Below are positions 7,957 to 16,027 of a stretch of 64,000 bases of DNA, piece after piece. How positions within the stretch are numbered: position 1 is the first letter of the stretch; each line of letters starts with the position of its first letter. A model generated the notes under the pieces. The model had not been told where the DNA came from. It did no database searches and worked only from the letters and a program-made list of their open reading frames with translations. A program made the translations under genes and the position numbers. The stretch lies in assembly GCA_965221215.1 (NCBI GenBank), contig OZ244872.1:2170001-2234000 (forward strand), given 5' to 3'. Source of the DNA: Aldehydirespirator sp965221215. GTDB taxonomy: Bacteria; Actinomycetota; Acidimicrobiia; Acidimicrobiales; Aldehydirespiratoraceae.

Positions 7957-8060
7957 CGCCGTCACCGCCGCGCTGGGAACCGTCGGTGGGTTCGTCCCGT
8001 AGGATCACGTCTCGGTGATCACGCATCGCCATCACCGCCGCGCTGGGAACCGTCGGTGGG
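7931..8060. repeat. 70-bp-offset tandem duplication of the rplD/rplW junction
   Basis: Two 60-base units (7931-7990 and 8001-8060) are separated by 10 bases. By eye they differ at two positions. Each unit holds the last codons of rplD and the first codons of rplW. On the minus strand the upstream unit ends rplD and carries a dead rplW start; the downstream unit carries a dead rplD tail and the working rplW start. Confidence 0.92.
7949..8026 (-). other. 25-codon chimeric mini-ORF made by the duplication
   Basis: Starting from the duplicated rplW ATG (8024-8026), the frame reads MRDHRDVILR and then, because the offset is not a multiple of three, switches into the duplicated rplD tail PTDGSQRGGDGDA and stops at TGA 7949-7951. 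That stop overlaps the true rplW start in the same ATGCGTGA arrangement as the rplD stop. It may keep ribosomes coupled from rplD to rplW. Whether the peptide has any role is unknown. Confidence 0.5.
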
Positions 8061-8657
8061 CAGGGTGTCGGAGGTGAACACCACCACGTCGCTGTTGAGC
8101 ACGTCGTAGGTGTTCAGCTCGCGGTAGTGCAGGCAGTGCACCACCGCGAGGTTGCGGAAGCTCTTCTGGGCATCGGAATCGTCGTCGCCCAGCACCACCA
8201 GCACCTTCCCCGTCGCTCCGATGGCGTCGAGGGCTTGGGCCGCGTCGCGGGTGCGGGGCCCGTCGAAGCGCCAGCGGTCCACCACGATCACGCTGTCGGA
8301 GCGGGCCCGGTCCGACAGGGCCGAGGCCAGGGCCAGGCGCTTCATCTTCTTGGGGGTGCGCTGGCGGTAGTCGCGGGGCTTGGGTCCGTGGGCCGCCCCG
8401 CCGCCACGCCATTGCGGCGACCTGATCGACCCGTGGCGGGCCCGGCCGGTGCCCTTCTGGCGCCAGGGCTTGGCGCCGCCGCCAGCCACCTCGGCCCGGC
8501 CCTTGGTGCTGTGGGTGCCGGCTCGGCGGGCGGCAAGCTGCGCGGTCACCACTTGGTGCATCACGCCGATGTGGGGCTCCACTCCGAAGATCGTGTCGTC
8601 GAGGTCTACCTCGCCGACCTTGCGGCCCTCGGGCGACACCACCTGCACCGGCCCCAT
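8019..8657 (-). CDS. rplD: 50S ribosomal protein L4
   Basis: The protein is 212 residues and contains the L4 loop GGGAKPWRQKGTGRARHGS and the C-terminal block LNTYDVLNSDVVVFT. L4 lines the exit tunnel; in E. coli it also represses the S10 operon. Its last residues, PTDGSQRGGDGDA, are part of the junction duplication. It starts 4 bases after the rplC stop. Confidence 0.96.
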   Translation of the reverse strand: MGPVQVVSPEGRKVGEVDLDDTIFGVEPHIGVMHQVVTAQLAARRAGTHSTKGRAEVAGGGAKPWRQKGTGRARHGSIRSPQWRGGGAAHGPKPRDYRQRTPKKMKRLALASALSDRARSDSVIVVDRWRFDGPRTRDAAQALDAIGATGKVLVVLGDDDSDAQKSFRNLAVVHCLHYRELNTYDVLNSDVVVFTSDTLPTDGSQRGGDGDA

Positions 8658-8661
8658 CGGC

Positions 8662-9300
8662 TCAGCCGCTCTTGACCGCGTTGCGCACGACCACGGTTCC
8701 GCCCTTGGGGCCCGGCACCGCCCCCTTGACCAGCAGCACCTCGGCGTCGGCGTCGGCCTTGACCACCTCGAGGTTGAGAGTGGTCACCTTGGTCGCTCCG
8801 GAGCGGCCGGGAAGCTTCTTGCCCTTGAACACCCTCGAGGGGGTGGCGCACTGGCCGACCGCTCCCGGCTTGCGGTGCACCTTGTGGGCGCCGTGGCCGG
8901 CGGGTTGGCCCTTGAAGCCGTGGCGCTTCATGACGCCGGTGAAACCCTTGCCCTTGGAGACCGCGGTCACATCTACCTTCTCGCCGGAGCCGAGCACGTC
9001 GACGCTGATCTCCTGGCCGACTGCGTAGTCGCTCACATCGTCGAGGCGCAGCTCGAGCAGGGTCGGGCCGGGGGCCACACCGGCCTGCTGGAAGTGCCCG
9101 GCCTCGGGCTGGGTGAGCCGGGCCGGGTCGACCATTCCGCAGGTGACCTGTATGGCGCTGTAGCCGTCGTGCTCGCTGGTCTTGACCTGCACCACCCGGC
9201 AGGGCGAGACGCGCAGGACGGTGACACCGACGACTTGGTTGTTGTCGTCCCACACCTGGGTCATGCCGACCTTGGTGCCGACGATCGCCTTGGTGGCCAT
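8662..9300 (-). CDS. rplC: 50S ribosomal protein L3
   Basis: This 212-residue protein starts MATKAIVGTKVGMTQVWDD and has the L3 signature FKGQPAGHGAHKVHRKPGAVGQ around residues 120-140. L3 reaches into the peptidyl transferase centre. Normally it directly follows rpsJ. Here rpsJ lies almost 9 kb away, so this gene must be transcribed from a promoter of its own (see 9487-9515). Confidence 0.96.
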   Translation of the reverse strand: MATKAIVGTKVGMTQVWDDNNQVVGVTVLRVSPCRVVQVKTSEHDGYSAIQVTCGMVDPARLTQPEAGHFQQAGVAPGPTLLELRLDDVSDYAVGQEISVDVLGSGEKVDVTAVSKGKGFTGVMKRHGFKGQPAGHGAHKVHRKPGAVGQCATPSRVFKGKKLPGRSGATKVTTLNLEVVKADADAEVLLVKGAVPGPKGGTVVVRNAVKSG

Positions 9301-9486
9301 GGCCTCGTCCTGATGTCTGGGCGCGAGCGCCGCTCACGCGAACGCTCCGCTCGGGGCTTGCCCGGCGGAGCGGCGACTTGGTTGTGCCGCACGGTTCCCC
9401 GCGATCCCACGGTGTCCCGCGATCCCGCAAGGGCCTGTGCGGACTTCGATTCGTACTCGCCCCGGAAGCCCCGAGGCGAAGCCCAG

Positions 9487-9515
9487 AGTGTAACCACCCA
9501 CATCCGACCCCCCAA
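9487..9515 (-). promoter_or_regulatory. Candidate sigma70-type promoter for rplC and the rest of S10/spc
   Basis: On the minus strand TTGGGG (9510-9515) and TACACT (9487-9492) are separated by 17 bases, a fair match to -35 and -10 boxes. They lie about 190 bases upstream of rplC in the 282-bp stretch 9301-9582, which holds no other recognisable gene. A promoter is needed here because the operon is split from rpsJ. It is a pattern match only. Confidence 0.4.
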
Positions 9516-9582
9516 CACCAATGTGCGCTCACCTTCAGCCAGTACCGAGGAGCTATCGCTTCGCTCGCGTGGCCGCCGAGCG

Positions 9583-9972
9583 TCAGGGATCGGGGAGATG
9601 GGTGATCTTGCCGTCCTCCCATTGCATCGACGCGCGATAGAAGGCGACAGCACACGCAACCTCGTAATCGGCGAAGGGGTGGGACTGATACGGCTGGCCG
9701 AACGGGTACCTGTCAAACTCCGAAGCAGGCATTGACCCCTCACGCCGCAGTACCGCGACAATTTCTCTGAAGTCCGGATCGGTGGCCAGAAGGTGGTCAG
9801 TTATCTGACTCTGCTCAATCAATCCAGACGGTACCAGCCAAACATGGACGTCGCCGTCGGGGGCCGTCAGACTGACTTCCCAAACGTACCAGCGGCTGCT
9901 TTCCTCGGGCTCGGGAAGCTCATCCAATTGGCCACTCGAGGAACGGAACCCCAAGGGATTCCGTTCTGTCAC
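9583..9972 (-). CDS. Uncharacterised protein, second gene of a two-gene unit
   Basis: I do not recognise this 129-residue acidic protein (starts MTERNPLGFRSSSGQLDE). It has no signal peptide or membrane segment. It contains WYVWEVSLTAPDGDVHVWLV and a C-terminal stretch ending MQWEDGKITHLPDP. It begins with GTG overlapping the stop of the GIY-YIG-like gene (GTGA), so the two are probably co-translated. The base composition is lower in GC than the ribosomal genes, which suggests acquired DNA. Confidence 0.65.
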   Translation of the reverse strand: MTERNPLGFRSSSGQLDELPEPEESSRWYVWEVSLTAPDGDVHVWLVPSGLIEQSQITDHLLATDPDFREIVAVLRREGSMPASEFDRYPFGQPYQSHPFADYEVACAVAFYRASMQWEDGKITHLPDP

Positions 9973-10184
9973 GGCCCGGCGCGACCGGCGGTCGGCCTAC
10001 TTGACTCCCACTTGCGCGCGGCCTCACGGGTGGTCTTGCGGCCCACCTGTCGGATGTTGCCCTCGCCGTACTGGCCACGCAATTCCCTCTCTCTGCGATC
10101 CAGATCGTTGGTAATGCCGCTGTGCTTGATCCGTCGGTCCGGTCCTACGAATTGGTACTTGTAGGTGTCTCGGTCGCTGGACAT
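9969..10184 (-). CDS. Small GIY-YIG-like protein
   Basis: This 71-residue protein reads YKYQFVGPDRRIKHSGITND and then LDRREREL, like the first strands and helix of a minimal GIY-YIG fold (a G-I-T-x-D-L-x-R-R-E pattern), followed by the conserved-looking IRQVGRKTTREAARKWE. The ATG at 10184 has a good ribosome site (GGAGG, 8 bases upstream). Small single-domain proteins of this kind are widespread and mostly unstudied. It is not certain that it retains nuclease activity. It is coupled to the downstream unknown gene. Confidence 0.6.
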   Translation of the reverse strand: MSSDRDTYKYQFVGPDRRIKHSGITNDLDRRERELRGQYGEGNIRQVGRKTTREAARKWESSRPTAGRAGP

Positions 10185-10295
10185 AACGGAGCCTCCTTCC
10201 GGTATGGCTGTTCTTGTCGGGCGTATAGCACCCTCGTGGCTGAGCGTAGCGGTCGGGCTGTCACCCGTGGCACCAGCCTCACAGATAGGGTCACG

Positions 10296-11423
10296 GTGGT
10301 GGATGACGGCGCGACGACGATGCCGGCGTGGGCGAAGCGGGCCATCGTCTGGTTCTGGCTCGGCGGGCTGGCGACCTTCTATCTCGTGGGCGTGATACGG
10401 GCCCTGGGGACACTGCTGGTGGTGCTGATCGTGTCGCTGTTCCTGGCCTTCGCCCTGGAGCCGGCCGTGAACATCATGGCGAGGCGGGGCATCCGCCGGG
10501 GTATCGCCACGGCCATCACGTTCGCGGCGGTGGCACTGCTCGCTGCCGGCTTCTCGGCATTGGTCGGCTCCGCGCTCGCAACCGAGACCACCTACCTGAT
10601 CGACACCGCGCCCGGCCACATCGACGATGTGGAGGACTGGCTAGACGACACCTTCGACATCGAGGTCGAGTTCGACGCGCTCCGAGACGAGTTCCTAACC
10701 GGCGGCGGGGCCCAGGACTTGGCGAGCCGGTTCGCCGACGACGTGCTCAACGCTGGCGCCACGCTGCTCAGCCTGCTGTTCCAGCTGTTCACGGTGGCCC
10801 TGTTCACCTTCTACCTGGTGGCCGAGGGTCCCAAGCTCCGCAAGATGATCTCGTCGCAGCTGAGCGAGCGACCGGCCGCGGTCGTGACCGAGATCTGGGA
10901 TCTGGCCATGAACAAGACCGGCGGCTACATGTACTCGCGCTCGATCCTGGCCCTGATCTCGGCGGTGGTGCACTGGACCGCCTTCGTGCTGCTCGACGTT
11001 CCCTCACCGGTTGCGCTGGCCATATGGGTGGGCGTGATTTCACAGTTCATCCCGGCCATCGGCGCCTACATCGCCGGGGTGCTGCCGGTGTTGGTGGCGC
11101 TGCTCCACGATCCGCGCACCGGCCTCTTCGTGCTGCTGGTGATCGTCGCCTACCAGCAGCTGGAGAACTATCTCCTGTCGCCCCGCATCACGGCCCACAC
11201 GATGGAGATCCACGTCGCTTTGGCCTTCGGCTCGGTGATCGCGGGCACCGCGCTGCTGGGCATAGTTGGCGCCTTCCTGGCCCTGCCCGCCGCGGCCACC
11301 GCGCAAGCGTTCATCTCAAGCTGGCTGGCCCAGCGCACTGAGCGGGCCACGGCTGCTGAGGCGTCCCCGGCGCCCGACCCCCCGCCGGTGGAGACGGCCG
11401 CGAGCGGGGGCGAGGAGGAGTAG
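10296..11423 (+). CDS. AI-2E family transporter-like membrane protein
   Basis: The product is about 375 residues with seven to eight hydrophobic segments: two N-terminal ones (FWLGGLATFYLVGVI, LLVVLIVSLFLAFAL), a periplasmic-type middle region with DDVEDWLDDTFDIEVEFDAL, and C-terminal ones including WVGVISQFIPAIGAYIAGVL and YQQLENYLLSPRI. That is the AI-2E/PerM/YdiK layout, whose members export small molecules or run as Na+ or H+ antiporters; the substrate is unknown. GTG 10296, GTG 10299 and ATG 10320 are all plausible starts. The tail (about 345-375) is Ala/Pro/Glu-rich. It is one of the few plus-strand genes in the ribosomal region. Confidence 0.85.
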   Translation: MVDDGATTMPAWAKRAIVWFWLGGLATFYLVGVIRALGTLLVVLIVSLFLAFALEPAVNIMARRGIRRGIATAITFAAVALLAAGFSALVGSALATETTYLIDTAPGHIDDVEDWLDDTFDIEVEFDALRDEFLTGGGAQDLASRFADDVLNAGATLLSLLFQLFTVALFTFYLVAEGPKLRKMISSQLSERPAAVVTEIWDLAMNKTGGYMYSRSILALISAVVHWTAFVLLDVPSPVALAIWVGVISQFIPAIGAYIAGVLPVLVALLHDPRTGLFVLLVIVAYQQLENYLLSPRITAHTMEIHVALAFGSVIAGTALLGIVGAFLALPAAATAQAFISSWLAQRTERATAAEASPAPDPPPVETAASGGEEE

Positions 11424-11492
11424 CGAGCACCCCGGCGGCGGCTCCGGGCCTGCCGGTAGCATCGCTGGCGTGGTGACCGTGTCTCCGACAGC
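11407..11492 (+). repeat. Left imperfect direct repeat flanking the R-M gene
   Basis: This stretch spans the end of the AI-2E gene (GGGGCGAGGAGGAG), a GGCGG-rich spacer, GCCGGTAGCATCG, and a GTG-initiated remnant (GTGACCGTGTCTCCGACAGC). The same order of blocks recurs at 17160-17239 just before and into the trpC-like gene. It therefore looks like the stranded original 5' end of that gene. Confidence 0.75.
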
Positions 11493-11746
11493 ACAGGCCG
11501 CCCATCGACAACTCCCGATCCCGGAACTCGGGCAGGGGATCATTGAGAACCACCTTGCGGTCAGCCAACTAGGCCCATTGAGCAGATCATGTGACGCACA
11601 CCTTGGAACCGGCCAGAAGCACCCGTTTGCTTCACTTCTGCCTTCGAGGGCAGGGACGGGAGGCCGTAGACCACCATTGCGCTTCTCCGGTTCTGAGTGG
11701 GCCTCTGCCGTAAACTGTTATTCGCAATCGCAGAAGCAGGACGTTC
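11493..11746 (+). other. Leader region of the R-M gene, no gene seen
   Basis: This 254-bp stretch between the left repeat and the R-M start has lower GC than its surroundings and no convincing gene. It probably holds the R-M promoter: TAAACT near 11712 could serve as a -10 box with a weak GGTTCT -35 box 16 bases upstream. No operator palindrome is obvious. Confidence 0.35.
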
Positions 11747-14700
11747 ATGTCTGAAGCCGCCGCCACCGGCATTGCCAATGAAGCTGCTGCTGCCATTAGC
11801 GGTGCACTGGCCAGGCTCAAGGAACACGCCCATCAGCAGACTGACGGCATCTGGCTGGAAGATGTGACGGCGGATGTGGCGACGCATGTTCGTGATTGGA
11901 ATGTGGACCGCTGTTGGCGGTGGGAGGACTGGCCCGACCGCGACGAAGTGATGCCCGAGGGCACTCCCGCAGTGGATGCCGGGATCGACCTGGTGGCTCG
12001 CCGCCGCGACGACAGAGGGTGGATCGCCATTCAGGTCAAGTCCCGCAGACTCAATCTGGCAGGTGAGGGCGAGCGTGTCACCTCCTACGAGATGAACAAG
12101 TTCCTGGCCGCGGCAGCGGACCGCGACATATGGGCTGAGCGCTGGCTGGTGGTCAACGGCGCTGTCCCGCTGGGCGGGCTTACTCCCGGCAAGGTCGCGA
12201 TGTCGGGCGCTCCGGTGAAGGTGGTGAACGTCGCCCAGGCTGTCGAGTCGCAGCGCGCCGCGCTTGCTGCCGCCGACGAAGATGACAGCGGCGGCGCTCC
12301 GACAGGTGATGAGCCTCCCGACCAGACGCGCTCAGCTATGCAGCGAGAGGCGGTCAAGACGGCCGTGGAACGCCTGCGAGCGAACGAGCAGACCGATGAG
12401 GAGAACATCCCGCGAGGCGAGGCCCGTGGCCGCATCGTGCTGCCCTGCGGCACCGGAAAGACGCGCATTGCTTTGCGGATCACGGAGGAACTGACCTACT
12501 CCGGCGAACTGTCGGTAGTGCTGTGCCCGTCAATCGCGCTGGTCGCGCAGATACGACGCGAGTTCCTCCAGCACGCCAACGTCCCGCTGAGAGTGATGGC
12601 GGTCTGCTCCGACAAGGGCGTGGCCGCCGACGACGAGGAGAAGGTCGCCAACGACGATGACGCCACCCTCGACAGGGGCCTAGCGACCACCGAGGAGATC
12701 AAGGGCTGCCCGGTCACCACCGACCCCGACGAGATAGCCGACTGGATACGCAAGCGCCGCGACGACACGTTCGGCGACGCGGTGAGTGTGATCTTCGGCA
12801 CCTACCAGTCGGCGCAGCGCGTCTCTGAGGGCATCAAGAAGGCCGAAGCCGGGGACGCGTTCAAGGTGCTGGTCTGCGACGAGGCGCACCGCACCGCTGG
12901 AGTGCGCCGCCGCAAGCGCAGCACCGCCGCCGAGGAGCGGCTGCGCGAGTTCACGCTGTGCCACGACCGCGACGCGTTCCCGGCGACGTACCGCGTCTAC
13001 CAGACCGCCACACCGCGTATCTACGGCGACAGCGCCCTGGCGGACGCGGCGGGACGCTCCGACCGGGCCGACTTCGTGGTTCGTCAGATGGACGACCAGG
13101 CCACCTTCGGGGTGGAGTTGTACCGCCGCTCGTACGCCGACGCGGTGCGCAACGGCTGGCTGTCGGACTACCGGATCATCGCGATGGGCGTAGGCGATCA
13201 AGACGCAGTCGACCTCGCCAACCTGCTGGTCCGCGAAGCCGATGAGAAGGCGGCACTCGAAGCGGCGGAAGCGGAACGCGGCAAGAAGGTGGCATCTCGC
13301 TCCAAACGCGGCGAAAGGCTGCCCACCACGGGCGACTACCTCAAGGGCATGGCGTTCGCTCTTGCGATGGGAGGGGGAGCACTGGCAAGGGACGGCAGCA
13401 GCGTCCCCCTCAAGTCGTGCATCGGGTTCCTGAACACCATCGCCCGCAGCAAGACGATGACCGCCGTCTTGCAGTCCGACGCAGTGCGGAACTGGATTGC
13501 TGAGCAGACGGGAGGCTCCGCATCCGGCTACGGGCTTGAGCACCTTGACGCTTCATCGCCTGTCGCAAAACGTGACGAGGCCAAGCGCCGCCTCGCCGTA
13601 GCGGACGCCGACGAGCCGCACGGCATCTTGAACGTTGGCATCTTCGGGGAGGGCACGGACTCGCCGTCGCTGTCGGCGGTCGCGTTCTTGGAGCCGCGCA
13701 AGTCGCCCATTGATGTGGTGCAAGCAGTCGGGCGGGCGATGCGACGCGCCCAGGGCAAAGACCTCGGCTACATCGTTGTCCCGGTCGTCATTCCCTCAGG
13801 CGTGGACGCGGAGCGGCATCTCGCCATCAGCGACAAGCATGAAGGCTGGCGAGAACTCGGAGACATCCTCCAAGCGCTGCGAGCCCACGACCAACGCATC
13901 GAGGACGCCCTTCCCGAGGTGTTGACGATCCAACTGCCCTCCGAACAGCCGCCGCTGCTTGAGCTGAGGACCGTTGTGGCGGTGGGAAGGCCCGAGCACA
14001 AGAACCTTGAGTACGCGGTCGTGACCGGCAGCCGAGACGACGCCGAAGACGTTGCCCGTGCCGCCGTGAAGCAGGGCCGGTCGCTGCTGGACTTCGACAA
14101 CACCGAGAAGTTCGACCAGAGCCTGTGGTCAGAACTCAAGGACCAGCCGACCTCGATGATCGTCCACGTCAAGCGTCCCGACGATAGCACCGAAACACGC
14201 GAAGACACGGTGGTCCGCCACAAACCGAAACCCAACCAGGAACAAGGAGACGTAAACGAGCGCCAGACCAAGCGGCGGGCGGGCAAGGTCGCCAACGGCG
14301 AGCGCGGCAGACCGCTGCCCGACCCCTCCGAGCGCGAACAGAAACGCATAGAGCGACAAGCCCAAAAGAACGCCGAGTTCGAGGCACACATCCAAGGGGT
14401 GCTGGTGGACCTGTCAGAGCAGCTGGGCGGATCCATAGCCATGAACCTGCTGGAGAAGTCCGGGCTGACCGGCAACAAGGTCCAACGCGATCTGAACCTG
14501 CTGGAAGACGCAGTCGGCGAGGCAGCGCGGCATATCCACGACGAGGCGGGCCTCGCAGCCGAACTGGACGCCCACTTCGGCAACGACAACCTCGCCGCGC
14601 CCAAGCAGGGCAAGCCCCGAGCCGACGGGGCGACCATCGCGGCGCTGCTGTGGATGAACGCCGCGATGCTGCACCAGCGAATCCACATAGGAGGCTGGCT

Positions 14701-16027
14701 CGGGCGCAGAGGGATAGACCCGCTCGCAGACATCAAGTCGTCGCCTGAGCCGGAACGGATGTTCTCTCGGTCGTGGAACGCGATCACCCGACAGGACTTC
14801 CTGCCTGTGATCGACCCGGCTGTGGAAGCACTAGACGCAGCAACCTCAGCGGGGCGCCTCGGCGGGCTGCGCCGCGCTCTGCGGCATCTCGCCGCCGAGG
14901 CCGAGCAGATCGCTGAGACCTACGCCGACATGGGCACCGACCACGCCGGCGCGCTGTTCAACAAGGTCATGGGCGACCAGTCCTCCGACGGGGCGTTCTT
15001 CACCCGCCCGGTCGCGGCGGACATCGCCGCGAGGCTCACATTGGAAGCCGTCGACCCCGACAACACCCTGGACTGGTCAGGCACCGACGTGTGGCGGCAC
15101 CACAAGACCGCCGATCTGGCGTGCGGGTCGGGCACGCTTCTCACGGCGGTGATGACCGAGATGAAACGCCGCGCCGCCCACCACGGCGCAGACCGAGACC
15201 AACTGGCGGCGTTGCAGAAGACCGCTGTCGAAGAGATGTTGAAGGGGCTCGACATCAACCCTGTGTCGCTCCAACTGGCAGCCACACAACTCATGGCCGG
15301 AAACACCGACATCAAGTACCGCAAGATGGGGCTGCACCTGATGCCCTACGGCCCCCAGCCCGACGGCACCGTCGCAGCCGGGTCACCGGAGCTGTTCGGA
15401 CGCCAAGACATCGTGTTCGCGGGCCGCCTGTTCGACGACGCCGCAGCCTCAACCACCGTCAAGACCGGCGCCGAACACACCGGCGGCACGCTGGAAGGCC
15501 CCGAGATGGACGATGCCACCACAGCAGCCCGCGGCGCCCGCATCGTGATAATGAACCCGCCGTTCACGAACCGCACCAAGATGGGCGAGAAGTTCGACAA
15601 GGACACCCAGCAAGCCCTCCGCCGCAGGATGGACACCCTCGAAGGGTTCCTGGCGAATGCCGACCGGCGCCTTAGCGAGTTCATGGACGCGAACTCGCTA
15701 AGGCCGCGATTCGCGGCCCTAGCCGACCTCTGCCTCAACCGCGACGAGGGCGTGTTCTCGACCGTGCTCCCGACCACAGCCCTCACCGCCACCTCGGGAC
15801 TGGACGAGCGCCTCGAACTCGCCAGACGCTTCCACATCCACACGATCCTCACCCACATGGGCACAGCAGACGTCAACCTCAGCCAGGGAACGCATCGAGA
15901 GATGAACGAGAGCATCGTGGTGATGCGGCGCTGCAACAGCACCCCCCCCCCCCGGCGACACGGATCGTCTCGCTGGACCGATTCCCCCGCGACGAGACCG
16001 ACACCGACCGGCTGTTCGACGCGCTGA
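11747..16027 (+). CDS. Type ISP-like restriction-modification enzyme: nuclease, helicase and methyltransferase part
   Basis: The frame gives 1426 residues. An Mrr-like PD-(D/E)xK nuclease is at about 75-100 (AGIDLV then AIQVKSR). A superfamily 2 helicase/translocase follows with Walker A LPCGTGKTR near 234, DEAH at 378-381 and motif VI QAVGRAMRR near 660. An N6-adenine methyltransferase has motif I ADLACGSGT near 1121 and motif IV NPPF near 1268. This is the order in single-polypeptide (LlaGI-type) enzymes, which translocate on DNA and cut after head-on collision. The frame is lost at twelve C (15942-15953): the last 25 or so residues are out of frame and stop at 16025-16027, while the target-recognition part continues in another frame to 17025. 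As read, the enzyme would lack sequence recognition and be inactive. Confidence 0.85.
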   Translation: MSEAAATGIANEAAAAISGALARLKEHAHQQTDGIWLEDVTADVATHVRDWNVDRCWRWEDWPDRDEVMPEGTPAVDAGIDLVARRRDDRGWIAIQVKSRRLNLAGEGERVTSYEMNKFLAAAADRDIWAERWLVVNGAVPLGGLTPGKVAMSGAPVKVVNVAQAVESQRAALAAADEDDSGGAPTGDEPPDQTRSAMQREAVKTAVERLRANEQTDEENIPRGEARGRIVLPCGTGKTRIALRITEELTYSGELSVVLCPSIALVAQIRREFLQHANVPLRVMAVCSDKGVAADDEEKVANDDDATLDRGLATTEEIKGCPVTTDPDEIADWIRKRRDDTFGDAVSVIFGTYQSAQRVSEGIKKAEAGDAFKVLVCDEAHRTAGVRRRKRSTAAEERLREFTLCHDRDAFPATYRVYQTATPRIYGDSALADAAGRSDRADFVVRQMDDQATFGVELYRRSYADAVRNGWLSDYRIIAMGVGDQDAVDLANLLVREADEKAALEAAEAERGKKVASRSKRGERLPTTGDYLKGMAFALAMGGGALARDGSSVPLKSCIGFLNTIARSKTMTAVLQSDAVRNWIAEQTGGSASGYGLEHLDASSPVAKRDEAKRRLAVADADEPHGILNVGIFGEGTDSPSLSAVAFLEPRKSPIDVVQAVGRAMRRAQGKDLGYIVVPVVIPSGVDAERHLAISDKHEGWRELGDILQALRAHDQRIEDALPEVLTIQLPSEQPPLLELRTVVAVGRPEHKNLEYAVVTGSRDDAEDVARAAVKQGRSLLDFDNTEKFDQSLWSELKDQPTSMIVHVKRPDDSTETREDTVVRHKPKPNQEQGDVNERQTKRRAGKVANGERGRPLPDPSEREQKRIERQAQKNAEFEAHIQGVLVDLSEQLGGSIAMNLLEKSGLTGNKVQRDLNLLEDAVGEAARHIHDEAGLAAELDAHFGNDNLAAPKQGKPRADGATIAALLWMNAAMLHQRIHIGGWLGRRGIDPLADIKSSPEPERMFSRSWNAITRQDFLPVIDPAVEALDAATSAGRLGGLRRALRHLAAEAEQIAETYADMGTDHAGALFNKVMGDQSSDGAFFTRPVAADIAARLTLEAVDPDNTLDWSGTDVWRHHKTADLACGSGTLLTAVMTEMKRRAAHHGADRDQLAALQKTAVEEMLKGLDINPVSLQLAATQLMAGNTDIKYRKMGLHLMPYGPQPDGTVAAGSPELFGRQDIVFAGRLFDDAAASTTVKTGAEHTGGTLEGPEMDDATTAARGARIVIMNPPFTNRTKMGEKFDKDTQQALRRRMDTLEGFLANADRRLSEFMDANSLRPRFAALADLCLNRDEGVFSTVLPTTALTATSGLDERLELARRFHIHTILTHMGTADVNLSQGTHREMNESIVVMRRCNSTPPPRRHGSSRWTDSPATRPTPTGCSTR
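15942..15953 (+). repeat. Homopolymer run of 12 C inside the R-M gene
   Basis: Twelve consecutive C interrupt the reading frame directly after the methyltransferase domain. The downstream coding frame would be joined in frame with 10 or 13 C. Such tracts switch gene expression by slipped-strand mispairing in several bacteria. A base-count error in the assembly would give the same picture. Confidence 0.9.

Noticed and set aside
8019..8060. Suspicion that rplD is truncated or fused to rplW
   Set aside because: rplD ends at a normal length and rplW has its own complete start. Only the junction is duplicated.
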